Shown: piece after piece, positions 8,024 through 18,464 of the stretch
Layout: each line of letters opens with the position of its first letter
Numbering within the stretch: the stretch's first letter is position 1
Assembly (NCBI RefSeq): GCF_005049235.1
Contig: NZ_SUMD01000005.1
Location: forward strand, 372,001 to 436,000
Length of the DNA: 64,000 nucleotides
Direction: 5' to 3'
DNA from: Rhodococcus oryzae
GTDB lineage: Bacteria; Actinomycetota; Actinomycetes; Mycobacteriales; Mycobacteriaceae
Translations under genes and position numbers: made by a program
The notes under the pieces: generated by a model
Database searches by the model: none
What the model saw: the letters and a program-made list of their open reading frames with translations, nothing else
Told to the model about the DNA's origin: nothing

Positions 8024-8601
8024 GCGGTATCGCGGTACTCCTGGTCGGTGTCGTCCTCTGCTTCTGGGGCATCGGCTCGTTGCACGTCGCGGTGCTCGCC
8101 GCCGGCTTCGGGCTCGGCTGGCTGATCGCGGACCTGTTCAACGCCTCGCTGACGACGCTGATTCTGTTCGCGCTCATCGGCGCCGTGGCCTCGTGGGTGG
8201 TCACCACGCTGATCTTCAAGTTCTCCGCCTACTTCATCGGCGGCCTGACCGGCGCGATGGCGGGCGCGAAGATCGCGGACGTACTCCAACCCGGGGACAA
8301 CAACTGGGCGCTCAGCGGGATCGTGATCCTCGCGGTCGCTGTGGCGTCCGCGTTCCTCGCCGACAAGTACCGGGCCCGGGCGCTGCTGTGGCTCACCTCG
8401 ATCGGCGGCGCGAGCATGATCCTGGCCGGCCTGGGGCGCACCAGCGACACCCTTGCCTTCCTGCACGAACCGGAGGCCGGTTGGGAGCAGATCACCTCGA
8501 CCCTGCTCTGGATCGCGCTCTCGGCGGCCGGCTGGATCGTGCAGCGACGGCTGTTCGCCGACAAGCTCAAGATTCAGACCGACGAGGGTTCCCGGCGGTA
8601 G
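8020..8601 (+). CDS. Multi-pass membrane protein (TMEM198/DUF4203-like)
   Basis: This 193-residue protein is almost entirely hydrophobic, with about seven predicted helices. Gly-rich segments such as AYFIGGLTGAMAGAKIADVL, and the overall spacing, resemble the DUF4203/TMEM198 family, whose biochemical role is not established. It is translationally coupled to the hydrolase (ATGA overlap) and its 3' end overlaps the convergent transporter gene by 28 bp. A role in moving or sensing the hydrolase substrate is possible but unsupported. Confidence 0.65.
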   Translation: MSGIAVLLVGVVLCFWGIGSLHVAVLAAGFGLGWLIADLFNASLTTLILFALIGAVASWVVTTLIFKFSAYFIGGLTGAMAGAKIADVLQPGDNNWALSGIVILAVAVASAFLADKYRARALLWLTSIGGASMILAGLGRTSDTLAFLHEPEAGWEQITSTLLWIALSAAGWIVQRRLFADKLKIQTDEGSRR

Positions 8602-9908
8602 TCGCGCTCGGGCGCCCGCACCGGCAGCACCGCCGCCAGCCCGAGCGCCAGCACCACGAGCAGGCCGACGATGCCGGCCCGATCGCTGGCGAAGAGCCAC
8701 GCGAACAACCCGAACAGGGTCGGCGCCAGGAACGAGACCGCCCGGCCCGTGGTCGCGTAGAGGCCGAACATCTGCCCCTCCCTCCCGGTCGGGGTGATCC
8801 GCACGAGGAAGGTCCGCGACGCCGACTGCGCGGGACCGACGAACACGCACAGCAGCAGTCCGAAAACCCAGAACGCCACCGGACCCGAGACCACCAGCAG
8901 GATCCCGCCCGCCACCAGCATCGCGGCGAGCGAGGCGACGATGACCGTCTTCGGGCCGAGGGTGTCGTCGAACCGACCGGCCGCCAGCGCCGCGACCCCG
9001 GAGACCACGTTCGCAGCCACGCCGAAGAGCAGCACATCGGATGCCGCGATGCCGTAGACGTTGACCGCGAGAACCGCGCCGAAGGTGAACACCCCGGCCA
9101 GGCCGTCGCGGAAGAGCGCGCTGGCGAGCAGGAACCCGACGGTGCGGCGATCCGCCGTCCACAGCTCCTTGAGATCGCGCCACAGCACACCGTAGGACGC
9201 CAAGAACCCCGCTTGAGCGGCTCCGGGGTCGGCCTCCGTCCGGGGCAGCTCCGGCACCGCGACCAACACGGGGATCGCGAAGGCCGCGAACCACAGTGCC
9301 GCCACCAGCGCCACCATCCGGATGTTGAATCCCCCGTCGGTGCTCAGTCCCAGCAGTCCGCGGGTGTCGCCGTCGCCGACGATGAACCCGAAATAGCAGA
9401 CCAGCAGCAGCACGATGCCGCCGAAATAGCCCATCGCCCAGCCGAACCCGGACACCCTGCCCACGTTCGCCGGGGTGGACACCTGGCGCAGCATCGCGCT
9501 GTAGGGCACCTCGGCGAGCGTGAACAGGACCGACCCGACGCCGAGCAGGGCCAGCCCGGCCCACAGGTACTGGTACCGGTCCTCGATCAGGAACATCGCC
9601 GCCATCACGACCACCACCGCCGCGGTGAGGAACGCGAGCGAGCGCCGCCGGTGCCCGGTCGCGTCCGAGCGCTGCCCGGTGACCGGCGCCAGGACCGCGA
9701 TCAGCAGGCCGGAGGCGCCGAGCGACCAGCCGAGCCACGTGCTCGCCGAGATCGAACCCGGCAGGTCGTCGCCGACCGCGTCGGTGAGGTACACGGAGAA
9801 GACGAACGTGACGATCACGGCGTTGAACGCGGCCGAGCCCCAGTCCCACAGCCCCCACGCGAAAACCTGCTTGCGGGTGACGCCGGTACCGATCGCCGCG
9901 GGGCCCAT
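8574..9908 (-). CDS. MFS transporter, UMF1/Atg22-like
   Basis: A 444-residue, 12-helix carrier. The N-terminal FAWGLWDWGSAAFNAVIVTF is the hallmark of the UMF1/Atg22-like MFS family (W-D-x-x-x-x-A-x-x), followed by DATGHRRRSLAFLTA at the cytoplasmic loop 2-3 position and the helix GFGWAMGYFGGI. Substrates of bacterial members are not defined; the fungal relative exports amino acids from the vacuole. It lies 10 nt downstream of the amidohydrolase gene on the same strand and may be co-transcribed with it. Confidence 0.82.
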   Translation of the reverse strand: MGPAAIGTGVTRKQVFAWGLWDWGSAAFNAVIVTFVFSVYLTDAVGDDLPGSISASTWLGWSLGASGLLIAVLAPVTGQRSDATGHRRRSLAFLTAAVVVVMAAMFLIEDRYQYLWAGLALLGVGSVLFTLAEVPYSAMLRQVSTPANVGRVSGFGWAMGYFGGIVLLLVCYFGFIVGDGDTRGLLGLSTDGGFNIRMVALVAALWFAAFAIPVLVAVPELPRTEADPGAAQAGFLASYGVLWRDLKELWTADRRTVGFLLASALFRDGLAGVFTFGAVLAVNVYGIAASDVLLFGVAANVVSGVAALAAGRFDDTLGPKTVIVASLAAMLVAGGILLVVSGPVAFWVFGLLLCVFVGPAQSASRTFLVRITPTGREGQMFGLYATTGRAVSFLAPTLFGLFAWLFASDRAGIVGLLVVLALGLAAVLPVRAPERDYRREPSSV

Positions 9909-9918
9909 GACCGCGAGC

Positions 9919-11136
9919 CTAGGCGAGCGAACCGCGTCCGGCGCCCCCGTCGTCGAGACCGTATACGCGGCGGGCGTTCTCCGCGGCGATCAGGTACGCG
10001 ATCCGCTCCGCGTCCCGCTCGGACCAGGCATCGCCCTCGACTCCCGCCGCCAGGAAGCCCGACAGCGCGCGGCGGAACAGCATGGCGCTGACGTGGAACA
10101 GCTCCGGCAGCCCGTAGCCGTCGGAGGAGAACAACACCGAACCGAAGGGCGCGAGTTCGAGCAGTTCGGCCACCACCTGGCCGGCCCGGCTCCCGACGTT
10201 CTGCACCGCGAGGCCGACGTCGACGAAGACATGGTCGAATACCTGCGCCAGGCAGCCCGCGTTCCGATGAAAGGGGTAGGTGTGCAGCAGCATGATCGGT
10301 ACCCCGAGACCGGCCGTTGCGCGCAGCAGTGGCGCCAGCAGCAGCGGATCGCAGCGGCCGAGATCCGCGTCGGCATCGCCGAATCCGGTGTGGAACTGGA
10401 TCGGCCGACCGAGATCGACGGCGGTCCAGATCAGGAACCGGATCAGGGTCTCGTCGGACAGCCGGATCGGCGCGCCCCGTTCGATCCCGGCCGCCCACCG
10501 CGCGGCCGCGGCGGCCACCTGGTTCGTGGGCGGACGATCCGGGGCCAGATCCAGACCGACGCGATACGCGGCGATCGACTTGAAGCCGATCGCGGTCGCC
10601 GCCGCGGCCGCCAGCCGGTCCCGGCAGGCCTCGACGAAATCGCCTGTTTCATGGGTGGCGATCACCCGCTCCGCGACCGTTTCGAGCCGGACGATCTCTC
10701 GCGCCGAGGCCCCGGCACAGGCGGCCAGCTCGTCCGGTGAGGTCAGTCCGTCGGGCCGAAAGCCCGTGTCCACGAGGAACTCGGAGATCCCGGCGCCCCG
10801 CAACAGGCGCCGGGCCACCTCGTCGGAGCCGAGCGCGGCGCGGCGCGCGAGGTAGTCGTCGGCGGGCGCGTGCGGCGGCAGGTCGAGTACGGGGCCGCAC
10901 AGGCGCCGAACCGCGAGCCCGACCTGGGTGTCGAACAGCGTCCCGTGCAAGCGACCGGGGGCATCGGCCTCACAGAGCAGCGATTCGAACCCCGCCCGGT
11001 CGAGTGGGCCCCGCACGATCCCGTGGCAGTGATGGTCGACGAGCCCCATCTGCCCGACGAGTTCCTCCAGGCGCTGTTCGCCCGATCTCGATGGCCGCGC
11101 CGACGTATCGTCTGAGGATCGTGCCATGACCGCCAT
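9919..11136 (-). CDS. Amidohydrolase_2-family protein, FluG N-terminal-half-like
   Basis: About 405 residues. LVDHHCHG near the N-terminus supplies the metal-binding HxH, IQFHTGFGDADADL and MLLHTYPFHRNAG give further His ligands, and SSDGYGLPELFH holds the late Asp, all typical of the TIM-barrel amidohydrolase_2 family. The ATG at 11136 or 11127 fits the family start. It is divergent from a glutamine-synthetase-like gene only 53 bp away. In fungal FluG these two domains are fused, so a joint role in making or cleaving a gamma-glutamyl or related amide is plausible. Confidence 0.8.
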   Translation of the reverse strand: MAVMARSSDDTSARPSRSGEQRLEELVGQMGLVDHHCHGIVRGPLDRAGFESLLCEADAPGRLHGTLFDTQVGLAVRRLCGPVLDLPPHAPADDYLARRAALGSDEVARRLLRGAGISEFLVDTGFRPDGLTSPDELAACAGASAREIVRLETVAERVIATHETGDFVEACRDRLAAAAATAIGFKSIAAYRVGLDLAPDRPPTNQVAAAAARWAAGIERGAPIRLSDETLIRFLIWTAVDLGRPIQFHTGFGDADADLGRCDPLLLAPLLRATAGLGVPIMLLHTYPFHRNAGCLAQVFDHVFVDVGLAVQNVGSRAGQVVAELLELAPFGSVLFSSDGYGLPELFHVSAMLFRRALSGFLAAGVEGDAWSERDAERIAYLIAAENARRVYGLDDGGAGRGSLA

Positions 11137-11189
11137 TCTGCCGCTGAACGGCAATCGCCGCTGATCAGAGACCGCGCGAAGGAGCCGCA

Positions 11190-12563
11190 ATGGACCGGGA
11201 CGAGCGTGAGCGGCGGGCCGCGGAGGCAGGCCCGATGGCGGCCCGGCTGGCCGATCAGGGCGTGGTCGGGGTGGCGCTGACGTGGGTCGACAACAGCGGG
11301 ATCACCCGGGTGAAGGCGGTCCCGGTCGATCGGCTGGCGAACGCCGCGGCCTGGGGCGTCGGCGCGTCGCCGGTGTTCGACGCGTTCGCGACCGACGATT
11401 CGATCATCGCGGGCCGCTGTGCGGGTGGGCCCGTTGGTGACCTGCGGCTGATGCCGGACCTGAACCGGGCCGTCGCCCTCGCCGCGCAGCCGGGCTGGGC
11501 GTGGGCGCCCGCCGACCGCTACACGCAGGACGGCATTCCGCACCCGCAGGATGCCAGGGACGTCGCCCGTCGCGCGGTCGCGGCACTGGCCGACGCCGGC
11601 CTGACCGCGAAGTCCGCCATCGAGGTGGAGTGGACCCTCGGCCTCGACCAGGACGACTTCGTGCCCGCCACCCGCGGGCCCGCCTACGGGTTCACCCGGC
11701 TCGTCGAACACTCGGACTACCTGGCCGACCTGCTCACCGCGCTGCGCGAGCAGGGCGTCGCGGTGGAGCAGATCCACCCCGAGTACGCGGCCGGTCAGTA
11801 CGAGCTGTCCGTCGCCGCCGAGGATCCGCTCGGCGCCGCGGATACCTTCGTGCTGGTACGCGAGACGATCCGGGCGCTGAGCGCCGGCCGAGGCCTGCGC
11901 GCCTCCTTCTCCCCGAAGGTGGTCGCCGATGGCGTCGGGAACGGCGGCCACGTGCACCTGTCCGTCTGGCGCGGCGGGGTGAACCTGCACGACGGCGGCG
12001 ACGGGCCCTGCGGCTTGACGGACGCCGCGGAGTCCTTCGCGGCGGGCATCCTGCACCGGCTGCCCGCCCTGCTCGCCGTCGGCGCACCCTCGGTCGCGAG
12101 TTACCTGCGGCTCGTTCCCGGCCACTGGGCGGCTCCGTTCCAGGCGTGCGGCCACGAGAACCGCGAGACCGCGCTGCGCCTGATCACGGGCAGCCGCGGC
12201 GAGGAGGGTCGCGCGGCCAACCTGGAGGTCAAGGTCCTCGACCAGTCGGCCAACCCGTACCTGTGCATCGCCGCGCTGATCTTCGCCGGCCTGGCCGGGC
12301 TCTCCGAGCGCTCACACCTGCCCGGGCTGGTGGACGTGGACCCGGCCGGGCTGAGCGAGGACGAACGGGCCCGGCTCGGGATCCGGGCGCTGCCGGGCAC
12401 CCTCGCCGAGACCACCGACGCGTTCGAGGCCGACGCCGTGCTGGGTGCGGCGCTCGGGCCGGAGCTTGCGGCCACGGTCGCCGACCTCCGACGCGCCGAG
12501 GTCGCACGCTTCGCCGACTCGAGCCCCCAGGAGATCGTGGCCGCGCTCCGCTGGGTCTTCTGA
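11190..12563 (+). CDS. Glutamine synthetase-like amide ligase, FluG C-terminal-half-like
   Basis: A 457-residue GS-fold enzyme. The metal ligands are kept: IEVEW (ExE), HPEYAAGQYELSV (two Glu) and NGGHVHLSVW (His). Where true GS has the YEAP flap Glu that deprotonates ammonium, this protein reads VPGHWAAPFQACGHENRETA, and the downstream loop is LEVKVLDQSANPYL with Lys in place of the usual Arg. It therefore probably ligates glutamate (or another acid) to an amine rather than to ammonia. RBS GAAGGAG precedes the ATG. It is divergent from the amidohydrolase and transcriptionally separate from the PadR gene. Confidence 0.82.
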   Translation: MDRDERERRAAEAGPMAARLADQGVVGVALTWVDNSGITRVKAVPVDRLANAAAWGVGASPVFDAFATDDSIIAGRCAGGPVGDLRLMPDLNRAVALAAQPGWAWAPADRYTQDGIPHPQDARDVARRAVAALADAGLTAKSAIEVEWTLGLDQDDFVPATRGPAYGFTRLVEHSDYLADLLTALREQGVAVEQIHPEYAAGQYELSVAAEDPLGAADTFVLVRETIRALSAGRGLRASFSPKVVADGVGNGGHVHLSVWRGGVNLHDGGDGPCGLTDAAESFAAGILHRLPALLAVGAPSVASYLRLVPGHWAAPFQACGHENRETALRLITGSRGEEGRAANLEVKVLDQSANPYLCIAALIFAGLAGLSERSHLPGLVDVDPAGLSEDERARLGIRALPGTLAETTDAFEADAVLGAALGPELAATVADLRRAEVARFADSSPQEIVAALRWVF

Positions 12564-12605
12564 CCGTCTTGGGCCGGCGTTCGCCGGCAGGAAGAAACTT
12601 ATGAG

Positions 12606-12625
12606 CTATGAACTCAGTTGCATAG
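12606..12625. promoter_or_regulatory. Imperfect palindrome, candidate PadR operator
   Basis: CTATGAACTCAGTTGCATAG has 5-bp perfect outer arms (CTATG/CATAG). GTTGCATAG recurs at 12633-12641, 16 bp further on. Both lie within 50 bp upstream of the PadR gene start, fitting autoregulation. Confidence 0.4.
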
Positions 12626-12653
12626 TCTCCTCGTTGCATAGATACTCGATCCC

Positions 12654-13181
12654 GTGGCACTCGAACATGCGCTGTTGGTCTCGCTCTCCGAACACTCCGG
12701 GTCGGGATACGAGCTCGCGCGGCGATTCGACAAGTCCATCGGCTACTTCTGGAACGCCAGCCACCAGCAGATCTACCGCGTCCTCAAGCGCATGGACGAG
12801 GCCGGCTGGGTGGACGGCGAGACCGTCGGCCAGGACGGCCGTCCGGACAAGAGGGTCTACCGCGTCAGCGATGCCGGCCGCGCCGAGCTGCGACGGTGGA
12901 TCGCGGAACCGACCGAGGCCGGCAACCTGCGCAACGAGCTGGCCGTGAAGATCCGCGCCGCCTCCTACGGCGACCTCGACGACGTGCGCGCCGAGGTCGG
13001 CAGGCACCGCGACGACCACGCCCGGCGGCTCGAGGTCTACCGACTGATCGAGAAGCGCGACTTCCCCGCACCCGACCGACTTTTCGGCACCGACCTGCAC
13101 CAGTACCTGGTCCTGCGCGGCGGCATCCGCGTCGAGGAGGGCTTCACCGCCTGGTGCCAGGAGGTGCTCGATGCGCTGTGA
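12654..13181 (+). CDS. PadR-family transcriptional regulator
   Basis: The 175-residue product starts at a GTG (VALEHALLVSLSEHSGSGYE) and has the PadR winged helix (GYFWNASHQQIYRVLKRMD, then GRPDKRVYRVSDAGRAEL) and a C-terminal helical dimerisation domain with HRDDHARRLEVYR. No ribosome site is evident and a promoter-like TAGATACT lies about 10 nt upstream, so the mRNA may be leaderless. It sits 87 bp ahead of the dienoyl-CoA reductase gene on the same strand, which it may control. Confidence 0.85.
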   Translation: MALEHALLVSLSEHSGSGYELARRFDKSIGYFWNASHQQIYRVLKRMDEAGWVDGETVGQDGRPDKRVYRVSDAGRAELRRWIAEPTEAGNLRNELAVKIRAASYGDLDDVRAEVGRHRDDHARRLEVYRLIEKRDFPAPDRLFGTDLHQYLVLRGGIRVEEGFTAWCQEVLDAL

Positions 13182-13220
13182 ACCCTGGTCGCTCCGTGGG
13201 CTCCGCTCCTGCACCCCTGA

Positions 13221-15299
<2,079 letters not shown>

Positions 15300-15316
15300 C
15301 CCGCTAGCCTGAGCCC

Positions 15317-16120
15317 GTGAGCCTGCCTACCCCCACCCCTGATTCCCGCGCGGTCGTGACCGGCGCCTCCTCCGGCATCGGCGAGGCGCTGGCCACCGAC
15401 CTGGCCGCGCGCGGATACTCGTTGATCCTGGTGGCCCGTCGCGGCGACCTGCTGGACGCGCTGGCGGCCAAGCTGACCGCGGCGCACGGCGTCGAGGTCG
15501 AGGTCCGCGCGGTCGACCTGTCCGATCGGGACCAGCGCGGCGCCCTGGTGGACGAGCTCGCCGAGCGCCCGATCAGCATCCTGTGCAACAACGCCGGAAT
15601 CGCCACGTTCGGCCCGGTGTCCGAACTGGACCCCGCCTACGAGCGGGCCCAGGTCGAGCTCAATGCCGTTGCCGTGCATGACCTCACGCTCGCCGTGCTG
15701 CCCGGAATGCTCGCCCGGGACTCCGGCGGCATCCTGATGGTCGGATCGGCGGCGGGCAACATGCCGATCCCGAACAACGCCACCTACGCGGCCACCAAGG
15801 CGTTCGTGAACACCTTCTCGGAGTCGCTGCGCGGTGAGCTCACCGGAACCGGCGTGCACGTCACCCTGCTGGCCCCCGGCCCGGTGCGTACGGAGATCCC
15901 GGACCCGGCGGAGGCCTCGATCGTCGACAAGCTGGTCCCCGATTTCTTCTGGATCTCCAGCGAGTACACCGCCAAGCTGTCGCTGGACTCCCTCGCGAAG
16001 AACAAGATGCGCGTGGTGCCGGGCATCCTGAGCAAGGGCATGTCGGTGGCCGGCCAGTACAGCCCGCGCGCGGTGGTCGCGCCGATCGTCGGCACTTTCT
16101 ACAAGAAGCTGGGTGGCTAG
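15317..16120 (+). CDS. cmrA: Mycolate ketone reductase CmrA-like short-chain dehydrogenase
   Basis: A 267-residue SDR. The NADPH motif TGASSGIGEALA is near 16-27, the NNAG motif is in ILCNNAGIATFGPVSELD, and the catalytic YAATK is in NATYAATKAFVNTFSESLRG. C-terminal sequences such as LAPGPVRTEIPD, KLVPDFFWIS and NKMRVVPGILSKGMSVA match Rv2509 closely. That enzyme reduces the beta-ketone of freshly condensed mycolates, the last step of mycolic acid synthesis. Its presence is a main reason to place the organism among mycolate producers. In M. tuberculosis the next gene is Rv2510c; here about 11 kb intervene. Confidence 0.92.
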   Translation: MSLPTPTPDSRAVVTGASSGIGEALATDLAARGYSLILVARRGDLLDALAAKLTAAHGVEVEVRAVDLSDRDQRGALVDELAERPISILCNNAGIATFGPVSELDPAYERAQVELNAVAVHDLTLAVLPGMLARDSGGILMVGSAAGNMPIPNNATYAATKAFVNTFSESLRGELTGTGVHVTLLAPGPVRTEIPDPAEASIVDKLVPDFFWISSEYTAKLSLDSLAKNKMRVVPGILSKGMSVAGQYSPRAVVAPIVGTFYKKLGG

Positions 16121-16247
16121 GGGCCTGCGGCCAGGTCTCCAGGCTCCCGTGCCGAGAGCTTGTGGAAACACATCGCTTTCACAAGATAGCTAGGCTAAGT
16201 TCTTGGCTACGCCGGACAATCGGCGATGAGGAAAGTCGGAGGACACC

Positions 16248-16343
16248 GTGGAATTTGTTGGCTCTGTCGCCGGTATTGCGCAAATGGTCATCGGCACCAT
16301 CCTCGCCAACACCGGATCGGGCGGTTCCGGCTCCGGCTGGTGA
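16248..16343 (+). CDS. Small hydrophobic peptide (31 residues)
   Basis: A short gene with unusually good signals: GGAGG 5 nt before the GTG, and 7 nt after the stop a perfect 16-bp hairpin. The peptide has one hydrophobic helix (EFVGSVAGIAQMVIGTILAN, residues 2-21) and ends in a Gly/Ser tail with a terminal Trp. It is amphipathic or membrane-inserting by appearance. Corynebacterial PorA/PorH porins and type I toxin peptides are comparably small, but no identity is claimed. A CTTGTG...CACAAG inverted repeat (16159-16185) lies upstream. Function unknown. Confidence 0.55.
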   Translation: MEFVGSVAGIAQMVIGTILANTGSGGSGSGW

Positions 16344-16350
16344 ACGCACC

Positions 16351-16387
16351 ACCGGATTCGGCTCGCTGCCCGCGAGCCGAATCCGGT
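16351..16387 (+). terminator. Perfect 16-bp hairpin after the small peptide gene
   Basis: Arms ACCGGATTCGGCTCGC (16351-16366) and its exact complement (16372-16387) enclose a 5-nt loop. No long T-run follows, as is common for actinobacterial terminators. It isolates the mini-gene from the minus-strand gene that follows. Confidence 0.7.
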
Positions 16388-16436
16388 CGAAGTATCGCCA
16401 CTCGGCTCCGCCCCCCGCCGGTGGTGAATTTCTCGT

Positions 16437-16664
16437 TCAGTACCGGGTGTAGTGGTGCCCGATCACCTGGTCACCGGCGCAGATGCATTTCCGCTCGAGG
16501 TGACGGTCCGTGGTCGCGGCGCAGAACCGGATACCGAGCGCATCGTGGGACTCCAGGCTGTGCGGGCACACCGGGCAGGAGGGCGACGATTCCAGCGCCT
16601 GAGCAGGGCCGGGTGACGCGGAATCAGTGTGAGAATTCGACACATCGGTCGGGTTCGACGCCAT
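16437..16664 (-). CDS. RGCVC-family-like Cys-rich mini-protein
   Basis: This 75-residue protein has a disordered Ser/Pro-rich N-terminus followed by a compact Cys cluster: SCPVCPHSLESHDALGIRFC and then ERKCICAGD. The pattern CPxCPHxLxxHDAxGxRFCxAT...R-x-C-x-C matches the actinobacterial family named for its RGCVC end; here the end reads RKCIC. The four to five Cys plus His could bind zinc or an iron-sulfur cluster. RBS TGGAGCG precedes the ATG. It is convergent with the small peptide gene and divergent from the ankyrin operon. Role unknown in the family. Confidence 0.65.
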   Translation of the reverse strand: MASNPTDVSNSHTDSASPGPAQALESSPSCPVCPHSLESHDALGIRFCAATTDRHLERKCICAGDQVIGHHYTRY

Positions 16665-16846
16665 GGCGGCGCTCCAGTTCTCGGCCCTTCGCCTGCGGAC
16701 CGGTTGGGCGCCGAGGACGACATGGCTTGACCGCGCATATACGAATTGCCCTCGACATCCACGACGCTACTCTTCCCCGCCTGCCGCTCCGGTTCCGCCC
16801 GATGATCAACTACCCGGGCAGATGGACCCGATACAAGGAGGCCCTC

Positions 16847-17905
16847 GTGGCGAGGCGTAGGACCCTGCCGAAGGATTTCGACGAGAAGCTGAAGACCGAA
16901 TCGCTTGTCGATCTGAAGGCGGTGTTCGACAAGACGATGCTCGATGCTCGCGGCGGATCCAGCAAGCAGACCGCCATCGGATTCGTCGAGTGCCCGGACG
17001 AGCTGATCATCTGGCTGGTCGAGCAGGGACTCGATGTCGACGCCGCGGACCTCTATGAGGACACCCCACTCTGGACGAGAGCATCGAGGGGGCGCGCGGA
17101 GCAGATCCCGCTCCTGCTGTCGCTCGGGGCGGACATCCAACGACCGAACCGGTATGGCGACTCGCCACTGCACGCCGCCACGGGAGGTCAACGCCCCGAC
17201 GCGACGAGGGTGCTGCTCGGACACGGCGCCGACGCCCAAGCCCTGAACGGCAGGGGCGAGACCCCGATGCTCTCCGGCCTCCGACGCACGCAGAACTTCG
17301 TCATCCCGGGCATGGCCCGCGTCGCGAAGCTACTCCTCGACGCCGGGGATCCCGTGACCGAGGAGATGCGTGCCGCGGTGACCCGGATCGGCACCGAGTT
17401 CGAGTTCCACCGGGACAGCTTCAACCCCGACTTCCTCGACGAGACCGATGCCGGCCTCGCGGAGCTCTACCGGTTGTTCGGCGTCACGCCCGTTGCCGCG
17501 CGCCAGCGGCACGACGGCGTCTCGCAGATCACTGTCCCCGCGGGCGCGTGGCAGGACCAGCATCAGGCGCTCTGGGAACTGCTGGTGCCGTCGAACGGCC
17601 CTGCGACGACCGTGCAGGGCGAGGTGGTCCGCCTGACCGGACGGATCGCGCGAGAGATCCTCGACGACGGAAGCCCGAACTGGGATCGCGACTTCACATA
17701 CATGCTCGCCGCGCTACCCGAGCACTACGCAAGCGGAAGCCCGCTCCCGACCGGCGAACTGAGGGAAGCCCAAAGCCTCGCACGGGCCTTGCGGTCCGGC
17801 AACGGAGATGATGCGCAGGTGTATCGCCTGAGCGAACTCGCGGTCGTGTGGGTCACATCGAATCCGACACCGGTCCCGCTGGGGAAGCCGAACTATGAGC
17901 GTTGA
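16847..17905 (+). CDS. Ankyrin-repeat protein, first gene of a four-gene operon
   Basis: The start is the GTG at 16847 with a consensus AAGGAGG exactly 5 nt upstream; the open frame extends further 5' but without such a site. The 352-residue product has ankyrin-like repeats at ~60-150 (EDTPLWTRASRGRAEQIPLL, then YGDSPLHAATGG, RGETPMLSGLRR). It ends in an unassigned domain of ~170 residues rich in Trp and acidic residues. No signal peptide is visible, so it should be cytosolic and bind a protein partner. Its 3' end overlaps the next gene by 11 nt. Ankyrin proteins next to DUF4274-like genes occur in polymorphic-toxin immunity loci, but no toxin is seen here. Confidence 0.75.
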   Translation: MARRRTLPKDFDEKLKTESLVDLKAVFDKTMLDARGGSSKQTAIGFVECPDELIIWLVEQGLDVDAADLYEDTPLWTRASRGRAEQIPLLLSLGADIQRPNRYGDSPLHAATGGQRPDATRVLLGHGADAQALNGRGETPMLSGLRRTQNFVIPGMARVAKLLLDAGDPVTEEMRAAVTRIGTEFEFHRDSFNPDFLDETDAGLAELYRLFGVTPVAARQRHDGVSQITVPAGAWQDQHQALWELLVPSNGPATTVQGEVVRLTGRIAREILDDGSPNWDRDFTYMLAALPEHYASGSPLPTGELREAQSLARALRSGNGDDAQVYRLSELAVVWVTSNPTPVPLGKPNYER

Positions 17906-18464
17906 CTTCGACGAGCTGGAGCTGCGTCTGATGCGCGAGTTCCTGGAGAGTGCGTCCGCGACCGAGTGGTTGGTGACTGCACTCGCGATGAACTACGACG
18001 GCAAGTCCGAGCTGATCGCATGGATGGCCGCGCATCCGAAGCTCGATCGTGCCACCGCGGCGGCCTTGTACTGGTACTCCCAGCCCGGTTACCACCAGAG
18101 GTTCCGCAGCGAGGCAGACGTGCCGTCGGTCAATCGCTCGGGGTGGGCGAATGTGCATGCGCTGCAGGGCCGTGTCGTCTCCGGCACGGTGGCGGCAGCC
18201 GGTGCGTCGTTCGACCCGGCGAACGATCTCTCGACTCCGACCGGGAATCCGAAGCATCCCGGCGAGGACTGGACGGCGGAAGCACTCGGCGCACACGACC
18301 ATCCGGGATGGCTGATCCCTCCGGTCATGTTCGAGTCCGTCACCGGAGACGACGTCGACATCCGCGGATACGTGGAGTCCAACGGATGGAACGAGGGGAT
18401 GCCGCCCGCTGTGCTCGGAGAGCTTGAAGCTGCATGGCAGACCGAAGGTGAGGACGACGAATGA
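17895..18464 (+). CDS. DUF4274-like domain protein, second gene of the island operon
   Basis: The 189-residue acidic soluble protein starts inside the end of the ankyrin gene. Its first ~90 residues (FLESASATEWLVTALAMNYD, then HPKLDRATAAALYWYSQPG) resemble DUF4274, in which a short helical domain describes residues waiting in the middle of a field of His-Pro-x-x-D repeats. The C-terminal part, about 100 residues with GWANVHALQGRVV and HPGEDWTAEAL, is not recognised. The stop overlaps the following ATG by 4 nt. DUF4274 proteins are proposed immunity-like factors in other bacteria, with no biochemical proof. Confidence 0.65.
   Translation: MSVDFDELELRLMREFLESASATEWLVTALAMNYDGKSELIAWMAAHPKLDRATAAALYWYSQPGYHQRFRSEADVPSVNRSGWANVHALQGRVVSGTVAAAGASFDPANDLSTPTGNPKHPGEDWTAEALGAHDHPGWLIPPVMFESVTGDDVDIRGYVESNGWNEGMPPAVLGELEAAWQTEGEDDE

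Noticed and set aside
7632-10091. An 819-codon plus-strand open frame
   Set aside because: It runs out of frame through the hydrolase and membrane-protein genes and antisense to the UMF1 transporter. Composition is shadow-like.
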